Shown here: positions 55,301 through 64,000 of the stretch, in pieces
Position numbering within the stretch: position 1 is the stretch's first letter
Layout: every line of letters begins with the position of its first letter
NCBI RefSeq assembly: GCF_000471905.2
Contig: NW_006500347.1
Location: 2,084,614 to 2,148,613 of the forward strand
Source of the DNA: Amborella trichopoda
Lineage: Eukaryota > Streptophyta > Magnoliopsida > Amborellales > Amborellaceae
Length of the DNA: 64,000 nt
Direction of reading: 5' to 3'
Translations under genes and position numbers: made by a program
Notes under the pieces: generated by a model
Told to the model about the DNA's origin: nothing
The model's database searches: none
The model's input: the letters and a program-made list of their open reading frames with translations, nothing else

Positions 55301-55751
55301 CAGATGCAGTTGACTCTACTTTTTTTGATAATGAATGATGATTGAAGATTCTTTTGAGTCTTCAAGTATTTCTTTCATATTTTTTTTCCTCCTCTTGATT
55401 GTGTATTGTGGATTTGTGGTTCCATTGGTTTGATAACTTTGATAAATTGGTTGGTAAGTTTTAAAATATGTTTAAACTGTGGAGTGTGGACTATCGGTAT
55501 ATGGATAATTGGATATGGACTTATGGTTATGGTCTTATGGAGTATGAAGGAGTGTGTGCTGTGTTGTGTACTATACTTTTGTTGTGCCTTATATCCCTAA
55601 TTATTATGTTTTATACAGTTATACTTATATTGTTAGACTGTGGGGATATTTTTCCTTCTACTGGGCCGCCCAAGTTCTGGGCGCCCTCCTAGGCGCTGGG
55701 CGGCCTGGACCCAAACCGTCTAAGACCCGCCTAATGCTTTTTGAAATGCTG
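52327..55751 (+). mobile_element. BED-hAT transposon copy 3, full-length ends, internally deleted
   Basis: Ends are CAGCGATTTGAAAAGC (52327) and, inverted, CAGCATTTCAAAAAGC (to 55751). Flanks are CAAGTAAC (52319-52326) and CAAGTAAA (55752-55759), a 7/8 target duplication of hAT length. Coding remnants in order: BED finger (GDPGWKYGYNPNP, CIRCKFCEKDTKGGI) at 52470-52570; the region after it at 52613-52980 (GPMDCFFPRPNFEVAG); a jump that deletes the central catalytic part; pre-dimerisation block 53150-53250 (LKSFGILMAMRQKTK); dimerisation block 53342-53450 (NWWNQQGRSTPNLQEL); tail 54900-55340 ending in an acidic D/E stretch. An unrelated ~1.3 kb insertion lies at about 53530-54860. The element is non-autonomous. 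Confidence 0.88.
53530..54860. mobile_element. Unclassified insertion inside hAT copy 3
   Basis: Absent from the matching intron of hAT copy 1 (1020-1110). Possible inverted ends are GGGTGCGGTTGGCATACTGA and, reversed, GGGAAAGTTTATATACAGTT. It contains GAGA-rich stretches, (GA)n at 54693-54710 and a hairpin (AACCGTCCA ... TGGACGGTT) at 54781-54805. The ORFs inside match nothing I recognise. Confidence 0.45.
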
Positions 55752-55924
55752 CAAGTAAATAGCGCAAATCCTCTCTCGTGGACTCGCTCAACACTGTACA
55801 CGCATGAAAAAACCTTCAAGAAAAAGAAAAAACAATTAAAAAACCCAAAATCTTGAAAAAAAAAAGAAAAAAACAAAAAGAAAATGAAAATAGATTTGGG
55901 ATTGTATAAAGCTGCCATTAATCT

Positions 55925-56110
55925 TTTATACATCGAAGTTACAATCATTTCCACTCATCAGATGTCAAATTGGATGGCTTGAGGCACGAAATCGAAAAAT
56001 ATTTTTTATGGAACTTTGTGTCCATTCAATGACACTTTTACAATCACCCATTTAGAATTTAAGAGACAAGAATGATTGTCACCTCTATATACAAAAAAAT
56101 AAATGGTATG
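55925..56110. mobile_element. MITE-like repeat matching the outer element at 45930-46360
   Basis: Shared GGAACTTTGTGTCCATTCAA, then CACCCATTT and AGAGACAAGAATGATTGT. Uninterrupted here. Confidence 0.6.
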
Positions 56111-56179
56111 ACCCGATTAGTAGATTTAAGAGGGTGGGAAGAGTATTTGTGAAGAGATAGATTGCTGTGTAGGGTGGGA

Positions 56180-56208
56180 GGAGAGAGAGAGAGAGAGAGA
56201 GAGGGGGG
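56180..56208. repeat. (GA)n microsatellite
   Basis: GAGAGA run ending in GGGGGG; no gene nearby. Confidence 0.8.
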
Positions 56209-56733
56209 TACAGATTCCAATCCCCTTTTTTTGAAAAATGCAAGCAAGGGACACAAATTTTTGTGCTCCATTTAGAGAGATGAGAAAAAGGAAGGTGAGA
56301 AATGGAGATCAAAACTGGGAGCCAGATTTTTATTCTCTCTAATTTTAGAGAGAGAGAGTACACGGGATGAAATTCCCCTTTTTTGTTTTTTATTAATAGC
56401 AGTATTTGGGCGACTATTATAGTGACATACCCGAGTATTTTCAAACTCGTGCTATCTCCTACATAACTCGAGTGAGTCCACACAAGTTTCCATGTACCTG
56501 AGTAGGCTTATAGGAACTTGCCTCAGCTAATTGTCCGAGTTGACTCAGCTGAGTTCTACTTGCTTAGACCACCTATTCCTGCTGTCCTTGGATTGCCTCA
56601 AAAGATTCCATTAAAGTTCAATTTGATAACCCCGTCAGGTGGTGGTTGCCAGTAACTTGATCTTGCTCTCCTAAAATTCATAGTAGCAACTTCTTTAAAA
56701 TCATAAATCACGCCATGTCATAATACCCCATCA

Positions 56734-56958
56734 TTCTCTGCTTACTGGCGCCCATTCTGCAGCTCTCCTACAAATTTCTCTTATTTTTTTCCTTCCAAAT
56801 TCCCCCATTCTTTGCTTACTGATGTCCATTCTGCAGATTTCCTGCAAACTTTCCCCTATTTTTTCCCTTCCAAATTCCCCAATTCTTTGCTTATTGATGC
56901 CCATTCTGCAGCTTTCCTGCAAACTTTCTCCTATTTCTTCCCTTCCAATTTCCCCACT
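56734..56958. repeat. Three tandem copies of a 75-bp unit
   Basis: TTCTxTGCTTACTGxxGxCC, then ATTCTGCAG, starts at 56734, 56808 and 56883. Units are highly similar. No recognised gene; it reads open on several frames, which the repeat explains. Confidence 0.9.
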
Positions 56959-57326
56959 GTATTGTGTCTCACCACAGCTTTTCACAGTCTTTCCAATCTT
57001 CGACAGTGGTGGATCTAGCCATTATTGAAAAATGGGCGCATTGTTTGAGGAAATAAACATTCCTGCCTAAAATTTTCCAGAGCCCATCTCACAAACCAGT
57101 TGTAGGAATAACTGGTCACAAGACTTCCTGATTTTGACACAATAGGCGAACATTTGGGAGAATGAGGCCTCTTCCGCCCAGATTATCAAGCTTTCCTTGT
57201 CCCAATGACCAACCAAGAGCCTGTACCATGTGTGGGACAAGTAAACTTCATATATACATCAGGCCCTGGTCCAATGCTCTATATCTGTCTTGAGAATAAT
57301 AACCTATATAGAGACCTAACCGAGTC

Positions 57327-57348
57327 TCTCTCTCTCTCTCTCTCTCTC
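57327..57348. repeat. (CT)n microsatellite
   Basis: CT run in the 3' flank of the purple acid phosphatase exon. Confidence 0.8.
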
Positions 57349-57681
57349 AGCCCCTTGAATGCTACAACAAGTACAATCAAAATTCTGAAAGTAACATATA
57401 CCTTATCATTCACGGAAAATACATTTATGTACAAAACAGCCATGTAAGCCCACCAGGCATTCTCTTCACATGCATTCACAGAAAAGAAGCACAAGAGGGG
57501 CATGCCTAAGTACAAAAGATACATCAGGATAGAACCACAATACGCATAAACATAGCATGGCACATGCAGTTGCATCAGTAATCTCATCTATGAGAGCAAC
57601 CTATGGCAGAAAGCAAATATCCTATACTTAATTATACACACCGCATACTATATCAATACCAGGATATACTACTTATCCCAT

Positions 57682-57901
57682 CTATGGTGATGAAAGGATC
57701 TTCCTACGTTCAAAACTATTGTCTCTGACACATCCTGAGCTTGTGAGGGAGTGGATCCACAGCTGATCTGACCTCACTGACTCATCGTTATCATTGCGAT
57801 GCCAGCTCCAAAATGCATGGCTTGAATTCACAACTTGCAGTTCACCATGCCCAAAACTTGCTTCCCGAAACATAGACCACTCAGGTTTAGGGTTTTTGTA
57901 C
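57682..57901 (-). CDS. Purple acid phosphatase, last exon only
   Basis: Plant PAP of the large (about 600 aa) phosphodiesterase-like group. These are metallophosphoesterases that are usually secreted. The exon starts after an AATAG acceptor at 57902 and encodes the family C-terminal end: NPKPEWSMFREASFGHGEL, then VVNSSHAFWSWHRNDNDE and SVRSDQLWIHSLTSSGC, with a stop at 57682. Catalytic metal-binding blocks lie in upstream exons, which should be to the right on this strand. I recognise none between 57902 and 64000. Either a long intron, opened up by the LINE at 58424, carries the rest beyond the window, or this is a stranded gene fragment. Codon integrity is perfect. Confidence 0.8.
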
Positions 57902-58423
57902 CTATTAACAATTAAACATTGAAAAGACAATTTACTTTTAGAACAAAAGGCCTTAAACTGTTTTCTTGGCTATATTCTTAGAAGCAGTTCACAGATTCTG
58001 CAACACTCCATATGAAAACTTGTGAAAAAAAAGAAAGCGGGGAAAAAAATACGAAGGAACATCCATGCTAATAAATGGAATTATTTAATCAGCATAAGGA
58101 ACCATGATAAATGAGCAAAGATTAAAAGAAACAACTAAGTACAAGCATTTGGGGTGATCCAGCAGGTCCAATTGTACATACAGATCCACAGGCATGATAC
58201 CTAGTTGGAGAGTTTTAAGCCCTAAAACTTTTCAAATCATCTTTGATTCACCTTATGATCAAAACTTAACAAAAGAATTGAGGTCAGAACTTTCCAGATC
58301 CAACGTCAATAGAAATGGACATTCTCGATTCAGCTTGAGGGAATTTTAAGTATCTCAAATTCTAAATGATTTTTTTCTTTTGAACAAACTTCTAAGTTAT
58401 TTTTAAAAAAATAAATAAATAAA

Positions 58424-59250
58424 CTCCGCGCTCCTTTGGACTGTGTGGATCGAGCGCAAGCATAGGATCTTCCAATGACAATACAAGTCTACCACAGTTT
58501 TGTTCGACAAGATCAGCACTATGGTGACTTTCTGAGCCTCTAACCATAAACTCTTCAAGGGCATCCATCTCTTGGCCTTTCACCAAGACTGGCTACCCCT
58601 CCTTCATTTGTCGCACCCCAGGGTTCCCAGGACCCCCACTGGATTCCTCCTGACCCTGGTACCATCAAGCTGAATTTTGATGGGTGTTCCCTTGGCAACC
58701 CGGGACCGGCCAGTATCGGTGGCTTGTTTAGGAACCACGAGGGTGTAATCCTGGTTTCCAACTCCAAACCTATCGGTCACTTCAACTCCCAAATGGCAGA
58801 AGCTCACGTACTCCTTGAAGGCCTTAGACTCTTCGAACATAGTTGGTCCTCTACCCTCACAGTGGAAGGTGATTCACACAATGTAATTCGTTGGGCCTCC
58901 GCCTCCACCCATTATCCCTGGTCTCTAGCATACATTTTCGAAGAAGTTGCCCACCTTTGCTCGGGCCTATCGATTCCTTGGAAACACGTTCGGTGTGAAA
59001 GTAATTCATACGCAGACTCACTCGCCAAAGAAGGTGCAAATACTCAAGTGACTGAGTAATTTTTTGCAGCCTCAGTCATCATCTCAAGTTGGCGGAGTGT
59101 CTCGTCCCTTAGACTCACCGTATTTTGTATAGGGCTCCCCTAAGGGGAGTCTTAATTTTTTGGATGTAAACAGCCCTTATTCCTTTGGGATCAAATTTTG
59201 TAACATTTTGTATGTTTTATGCCTTTAATACAGTGTTAGCATTCTCAAAG
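58424..59250 (+). mobile_element. L1-type LINE 3' end with RNase H domain
   Basis: 5'-truncated non-LTR retrotransposon. It starts with the segment after the RT zinc finger (LWTVWIERKHRIF), then reads the RNase H domain: KLNFDGCSLGNPGPASIGGL (58672), AEAHVLLEGLRLFEHSW, VEGDSHNVIRWAS, RCESNSYADSLAKEGA, ending at 59059. From 58724 to 59059 the frame is open. A 3' UTR and A-rich tail follow. A-rich AAATAAATAAATAAA strings lie on both sides (58407-58423 and 59250-59269) and may be the target duplication. Related to 37004-37554. Confidence 0.85.
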
Positions 59251-59275
59251 AAATAAATAAATAAATAAATTGATC

Positions 59276-60689
59276 ATAGAATGAAATGAGAATTTTTGGG
59301 GTCCATCAACTCCACCTAACTCAGTGTCCAAATGAACATTTTGGACTTTGGGTGACTGCGTAATACTTTTCCAAGTATATCCGACAATATCTAATATCCC
59401 CAACAAAATAATGGGAAGTAAACACATGATGCAGTAATGCACACAATCAAAGGAGGGCCAAGCCCACTCCCTTCATATCTCTCTTTGGAAGCTAAAGAGA
59501 GCAACCTCTATCCCGTAAAAACTTCCTCAATTAACACAGTAATGCCCTCCTTGCAATCAATTGCAGAAACAATTCATCCAACATCATTTTTCTTGGCAAT
59601 TTAGGAATCAAATTTGCATCCCTGATAGACTTCAAAACATCACAAGATCTGTTATTCCCAGACAAATAAGCCTAGGAGGTTAGGACCAAGAACACCAGAA
59701 CTCCAATAAAAACTAGCTATAAAATCATTTGTTTACAATGTACCAAATGGGGGTTTGAGGGTGGTTGTGTCTCAGTTTCAAACGGTCCTATATTCATATG
59801 TATTAATTTAATGAATCCTCCCATTCGATTCGAAGTGTCATGATTTTGTTTTGAAACTACCACTGTGTCATATTTTCAGACTAAAATACCCCTAGTTTTG
59901 AGTTGCTCTGAAATAATGTCTAGAAAACTATCAAAGGCTTTTTAAGAAGAATGCATATGAACTGAAGAAAACCTGCTAATTAATTAATTAATAGATAATT
60001 TATCAAAATTACATAGAGAAAAACTTTGCATTATTCTTTTTTGGAGGAATAATAAATAAGGTGGTATTGATGCACAATTAATGATTTTGTTGATGCACAA
60101 TTAATAATTTTTTGCTTCATAGACCGTCAATTTCTTTATATCCCAAAATTAATCTGATATTGTTTTTAAGTGCCACCTGACCAACCTCTACCTATAATAG
60201 CTCCAAATTCAACCCATTAAGCAATGTTATTTAAACTAATAGCATGCACCAGGGTTGCAGGTGTCGTTAAAACGTCATGCATAATGTAATAATAATGGTT
60301 TCTCACACCTGTAGAAAGAAAGCGAAAGAGAGATTTATAAGTTTTATAAATATAAAGCTAATTTAAAATTTTGACAGTACATAAAAAAATAGGACAACAA
60401 ACCTTTGATGACGAATACTTTAGTTAAGAAGGAGGAATATTATAGTAATTGAGAAAATATAATGTGTAGGAGATATTATTGTGACTATAATTAGTACAGT
60501 CATAAATATATTATCGTAGATATGGGCCCCTCGTCATGATCAATTTTTTAGATGGATTTTCGACTTAGTTTTTTTAGGTATTATATCTAAAATGGAGATC
60601 ATTAATATGTAAGAAACTATATTTTAAAAACTAAAAGTGATAATTTTTTGAAAAAAAAATTAGACCATTGACTTCTAATTTTTTTTTGT
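59276..60689. other. Gene-free AT-rich interval
   Basis: No exon, RNA gene or transposon boundary recognised on either strand. Confidence 0.45.
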
Positions 60690-60942
60690 AGACTTAGATA
60701 GGCTGGCCATGTGTGGCGCCGACCAAGTACAGTTCCTGTTAGGAGGTGCGAGTTATTTCCAGTGGAAGCATTAAAATGGGCAAGGGGTAGGCCCAAAAGG
60801 ATGTGGTTCGATGTAGTCCGAAAAAATATAGAGACTTTTGACCTCACTGAGGATATGGCCTTTAATAGAGCAGAATGGAGAACCAGGATTCATATAGCCG
60901 ACCCCAAGTAATTGGGAAAGGGCTAAAATGATGATGATGATG
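60690..60942 (+). mobile_element. RTE-type LINE 3' end fragment
   Basis: Encodes the C-terminal end of the RTE ORF (WARGRPKRMWFDVVRKN, EDMAFNRAEWRTRIHIADPK) and closes with AATTGGGAAAGGGCTAAA and an (ATG)n tail instead of poly(A). 5' truncated. Confidence 0.85.
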
Positions 60943-61474
60943 ACCACTCTACATCCATCTTGAAGATGGATTTGTGATGCCTCGCAGGAATAAATTTGCG
61001 TGGTTGAATTTTGTCTTTTTGACCCATGGAGAAAGGGGAAAAGGGTGTTTTGGGGGTATTCTAAACCCCTAGAGTGAAAAAATTCTATCCTGAAAAAGGG
61101 TTAGAAAGAGTGATGTGAAGAATCAAATATCTTCTCTTTCTTTTCTTTTGTATTGCATCTTATCTTTTATATTGCATCATTTTGTATTGGTCATTTTGGT
61201 TAGGTCTATGTTTATGATGATTGTATGAACTATAAACTATGGACTATGCCACTATGGGATATGGACACTAATACAATAGACTTGTTTATGTTTTTCACTA
61301 TTTCAGTTGTTCAAAGAATTGAAACTTTCAATGGTGTGAAGTTTTAAACATGTTCTAACATTAAATGCATATATATTTGTATGAAATAATTGGTTAGACT
61401 TTATATAAATGCAAAAACATACAAAATTGACACAAATATCAGCATATATGTGCATTTTGGACAGCACATATATG

Positions 61475-62974
61475 TGTATGTTTGAAAATCTGTCACCTCA
61501 GGGCACTTGAGGTTCTAGGTGGCCGCCTAGGTATTGGTACCTTGGGACAGGCCGGGTGCCTGGCCTTTTTTGGAATGTTGATTATCTTTACCCTTTGTAG
61601 TTGTTTTTTTTTTTTTGGGGGTTGTGACAAGGTTACATAGGAATGGATCTTGAGACGTAGTGCTATGAAAACACAACTACTACCGTCTTAATCCAAGCCC
61701 AATTCCTTATTCTTTGTAACCGTCAGTTACTTTATTCTTACACATACTAATTTATCACAATTGTGAAATGTCATTCGATGATTTTAATATGTTTTACGCA
61801 CATATATATTATATATGCATAAATGGTTTTGGGTATATATATGCATAAATGATATATACTCGCATATAAGAACAACTAGTGGAGAGACGAGTGAGTTTTT
61901 AGTGACAATAGGTCTACATCGAAGGTCGGCATTGAGCTCATACCTCTTGGTCTTAGTTATGGACGACTTAACTAGGCACCTACAAGATAAGGTATCGTGG
62001 TGTATGTTGTTTGCAAATGACATAGTTTTGATCGATGAGATCCGAAACGGTGTCAGCACAAAGTTAGAACTTTGGAGGGATGCTCTAGAATCCAAAAGTA
62101 ATAAAATTAACCGAATTAAGACAGAGTATATGGAATTCAAGTTTAGTAATAATATGAGTAGAGATGAGGAAGTAGTTACGATTGATGGCCAAGAAGTACA
62201 AAAAATATTGCACTTTCGATACCTTGGGTCGATAATCCAAGAAAATTAACAGATTGAGGAAGATGTCATACATAAGATTAGAGCTGGGTGGGCGAAGTGG
62301 AGATGTGCCACTGGAATTTTATATGATCGCCATATACTAATGAAGCTGAAGGGCAAGTTCTATAGGACAGTTGTGAGACCACCTTTGCTCTATAGGGCGG
62401 AATGTTGAGCGGACAAAAACAATATACCCATAGAATGAATGTAGCGGAGATGAGGATATTGAGATGGATGAGTAGCAAAACAAGAAGGGATAAAATTCAA
62501 AATGAATCCAATTAGGGAGAATTTAGGTATCGCACCAATAGGCGATAAGATGAGAGAGAGTAGACTTAGGTGAGCTGGCCATGTATGGCACCGACCAAGT
62601 ACAACACTTGTTAGAAAGAGCAAGTTAGTTCTAGTGGAAGGACTGAAAAGGGTAAGGGGTAGGCCCAAAAAGACGTGATTGGCCAAAAAAGATATGGGGA
62701 CTAATGGCCTCACTGAGGGTATGGCATTTGATAGAGCAGAATGGCAGACCAGGATTTCATGTAGCCAACCCCAATTAATTGGGAATAGGCTATGATGATG
62801 ATGATGATGATATATATTCGCATGTGTATTTGCATGCACGCACGTGTGGAGCGCACATATACGTACATGTGTATATAGGGCACCTCAAAATCAAGGCAAC
62901 AACGTAGCACCTACGTGGCCAGAGCCCCTTTAACCGCCTAGGAACCACTGCTTAGCGTTTTTCGAACATTGGTT
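61475..62974. mobile_element. Possible hAT-like ends around an RTE insertion
   Basis: Left: TGTTTGAAAATCTGTC, then GGTGGCCGCCTAGG. Right: CGCCTAGG, then GCTTAGCGTTTTTCGAACAT. Both look like the GC-rich ends of the BED-hAT copies elsewhere in the window. No target duplication was found. Confidence 0.35.
61815..62811 (+). mobile_element. RTE-type LINE, 3' half of reverse transcriptase ORF
   Basis: Non-LTR retrotransposon. 61870-62249 reads RT domain blocks (GLHRRSALSSYLLVLVMDDL, WCMLFANDIVLIDE, LELWRDALESK, KTEYMEFKFS, FRYLGSIIQEN). The catalytic AD-D pair is changed (FANDI instead of FADDI). After a stop at 62249 the thumb and C-terminal region continues with frameshifts (IRAGWAKWRCATGIL; AEMRILRWMSSKTRRDKI) to FDRAEWQTR and an (ATG)n tail at 62790-62811. 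Endonuclease and N-terminal RT are missing. Dead copy. Confidence 0.88.
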
Positions 62975-62984
62975 AAATGTTGGT

Positions 62985-63035
62985 TGCTGGCCATCCCCAA
63001 ATAGTTGGGATAAGGCTCGGATGATGATAATGGTT
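62985..63035 (+). mobile_element. RTE-type LINE tail fragment
   Basis: Last ~50 bases of an RTE end (CCCAAATAGTTGGGATAAGG, then CTCGGATGATGATAATGG) without coding part. Confidence 0.6.
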
Positions 63036-64000
63036 AAAAGTTGGCTACTGAAGAAAAATATCAAACATAAAGGTCTATATAGAGAGACATACAAGGGATC
63101 CGAGCCAATCATGGATACTGAATTATGGTTGATGGGTGGACTGATGGTCTGCCATAGGATATATTTATGAGGCCAGGGATGGAGCTAAGGAGAAGCCATT
63201 ATTGCAGCTTTTAAGTAGAAAAAGTCTAGGTATAAGAAATTTTGGAAGATTGCTGATAGGAGATGGGATAAGTAATTGCATTACCCTATTCATGAAATTG
63301 TTTATTGGCTTAACCCAAAAATTTTCTACAAGAAATCCCAATCTACCACTCATTCAGAGACTTCTAAAGGCATGCATGCCATGATTGAGATGTTGTATAT
63401 CGATTGGCATATGCAAGTAAGGATTGGCAATAGGGCCATTAATGGACCGGGGATGCCCGTGGGCTTTCCTGTAGAGCCCGGTTTCAGGTTGGATTGGGCC
63501 ACTTTTAAGGCCTACAAGCTAGGCCCGGGCAGGGAACAAATTCCATTCCATATTTATATAGGGACTGGCACATTTTTACAGGCCCAGGTAGGGCATAGGC
63601 CTTATTACAATGAAATCAAGCCAAGCCTGCCTGAGCCTGAAACTAAATTTTCAGGCCTAGTCTCAGGTCAAGGCTGGCCCAGCAGAAACCCTGCCCGTTA
63701 ACAGTCCTATATGGCAAGAATATGAGCTTGTACGAGAAGGCCTGGGGTGACTTTGGGTGAAAGATGGCCATAAACAATCGCGACGATATCCTCCCAGTAA
63801 TTAAATTTATCCTCCTCCAAATTCAAAGTTCCATTGTTCCATTTGTGTAGTTTATAGATTGATTTTATCGTGCCCATATCTTAAAATCTAATACAATTTG
63901 AAATCACCCATTTTGCTTTCTCTATTGTTCAATTTCTGAATGGTGGGAAAGATTTCGTGGGAATGCTCCTAACCTACAAAAGTTCAAACTCATATCATCA
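63036..64000. other. Right edge, no gene recognised
   Basis: Apart from the MITE at 63420-63708 I see no feature here. Confidence 0.45.
63420..63708. mobile_element. hAT-like MITE with AGGxTGGCAA termini, copy 4
   Basis: Starts AGGATTGGCAATAGGGCC and ends CGTTAACAGTCCT (inverse AGGACTGTTAACGGG). GC-rich interior with GGCCC motifs. Most diverged copy. Confidence 0.5.

Overview
This window is nuclear DNA of a flowering plant. Genes are split by GT-AG introns, the families are plant-specific (plant ASPM, CRS2-associated factor, a CC-NBS-LRR), and the intergenic DNA is AT-rich and full of plant transposons: BED-hAT, Ty3/Gypsy, Ty1/Copia, L1 and RTE LINEs, and MULE-type and hAT-type MITEs. It looks like a non-grass angiosperm, possibly an early-diverging one; I cannot name the species. 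There are two runs of N, at 16564-16583 and 47004-47283.

Left part (1-17000): the 3' part of an ASPM gene (abnormal spindle, IQ-motif calmodulin-binding protein) on the + strand. Twelve exons join in phase into 754 codons plus a stop, with no interruption; the 5' exons lie left of the window. Its introns carry a degenerate BED-hAT transposon (1-2001) and, in one 7.07 kb intron, a MITE and a deleted Gypsy element with a second hAT copy nested in it. The last intron holds a (GA)n-(ACGT)n-(CT)n tract that could fold on itself and contains an assembly gap.

20092-24835: an aldo-keto reductase gene on the - strand. Its five exons are well preserved, but exon 4 has an in-frame TAA. From 24900 to 35500 I recognise no gene. 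The main structures are a 2.1 kb solo LTR with a 5-bp target duplication, sitting inside a MULE-like MITE that has its own 9-bp target duplication, plus several tandem arrays.

35498-40389: a CRS2-associated factor (CRM-domain, group II intron splicing) gene on the + strand, broken by a stop at codon 2 and two frameshifts, with a 5'-truncated L1 LINE in its first intron. Its 3' flank (40947-43535) has a second, shorter copy at 50223-51345. Between the two copies lies a CC-NBS-LRR resistance gene (47284-50015) carrying two frameshifts and three stops. The first copy is also interrupted by a Copia remnant whose LTR contains a foldback element.

52327-55751: a nearly complete BED-hAT element with terminal inverted repeats and an 8-bp target duplication, internally deleted and carrying an unrelated ~1.3 kb insertion. 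The right end (56000-64000) holds a triple 75-bp tandem repeat, the last exon of a purple acid phosphatase gene on the - strand, an L1 LINE 3' end with an RNase H domain, several RTE-type LINE 3' ends, and short MITEs.

Overall, one gene (ASPM) looks intact, three neighbouring genes are disrupted, and one is seen only as a single exon. The rest is layered transposon insertion.
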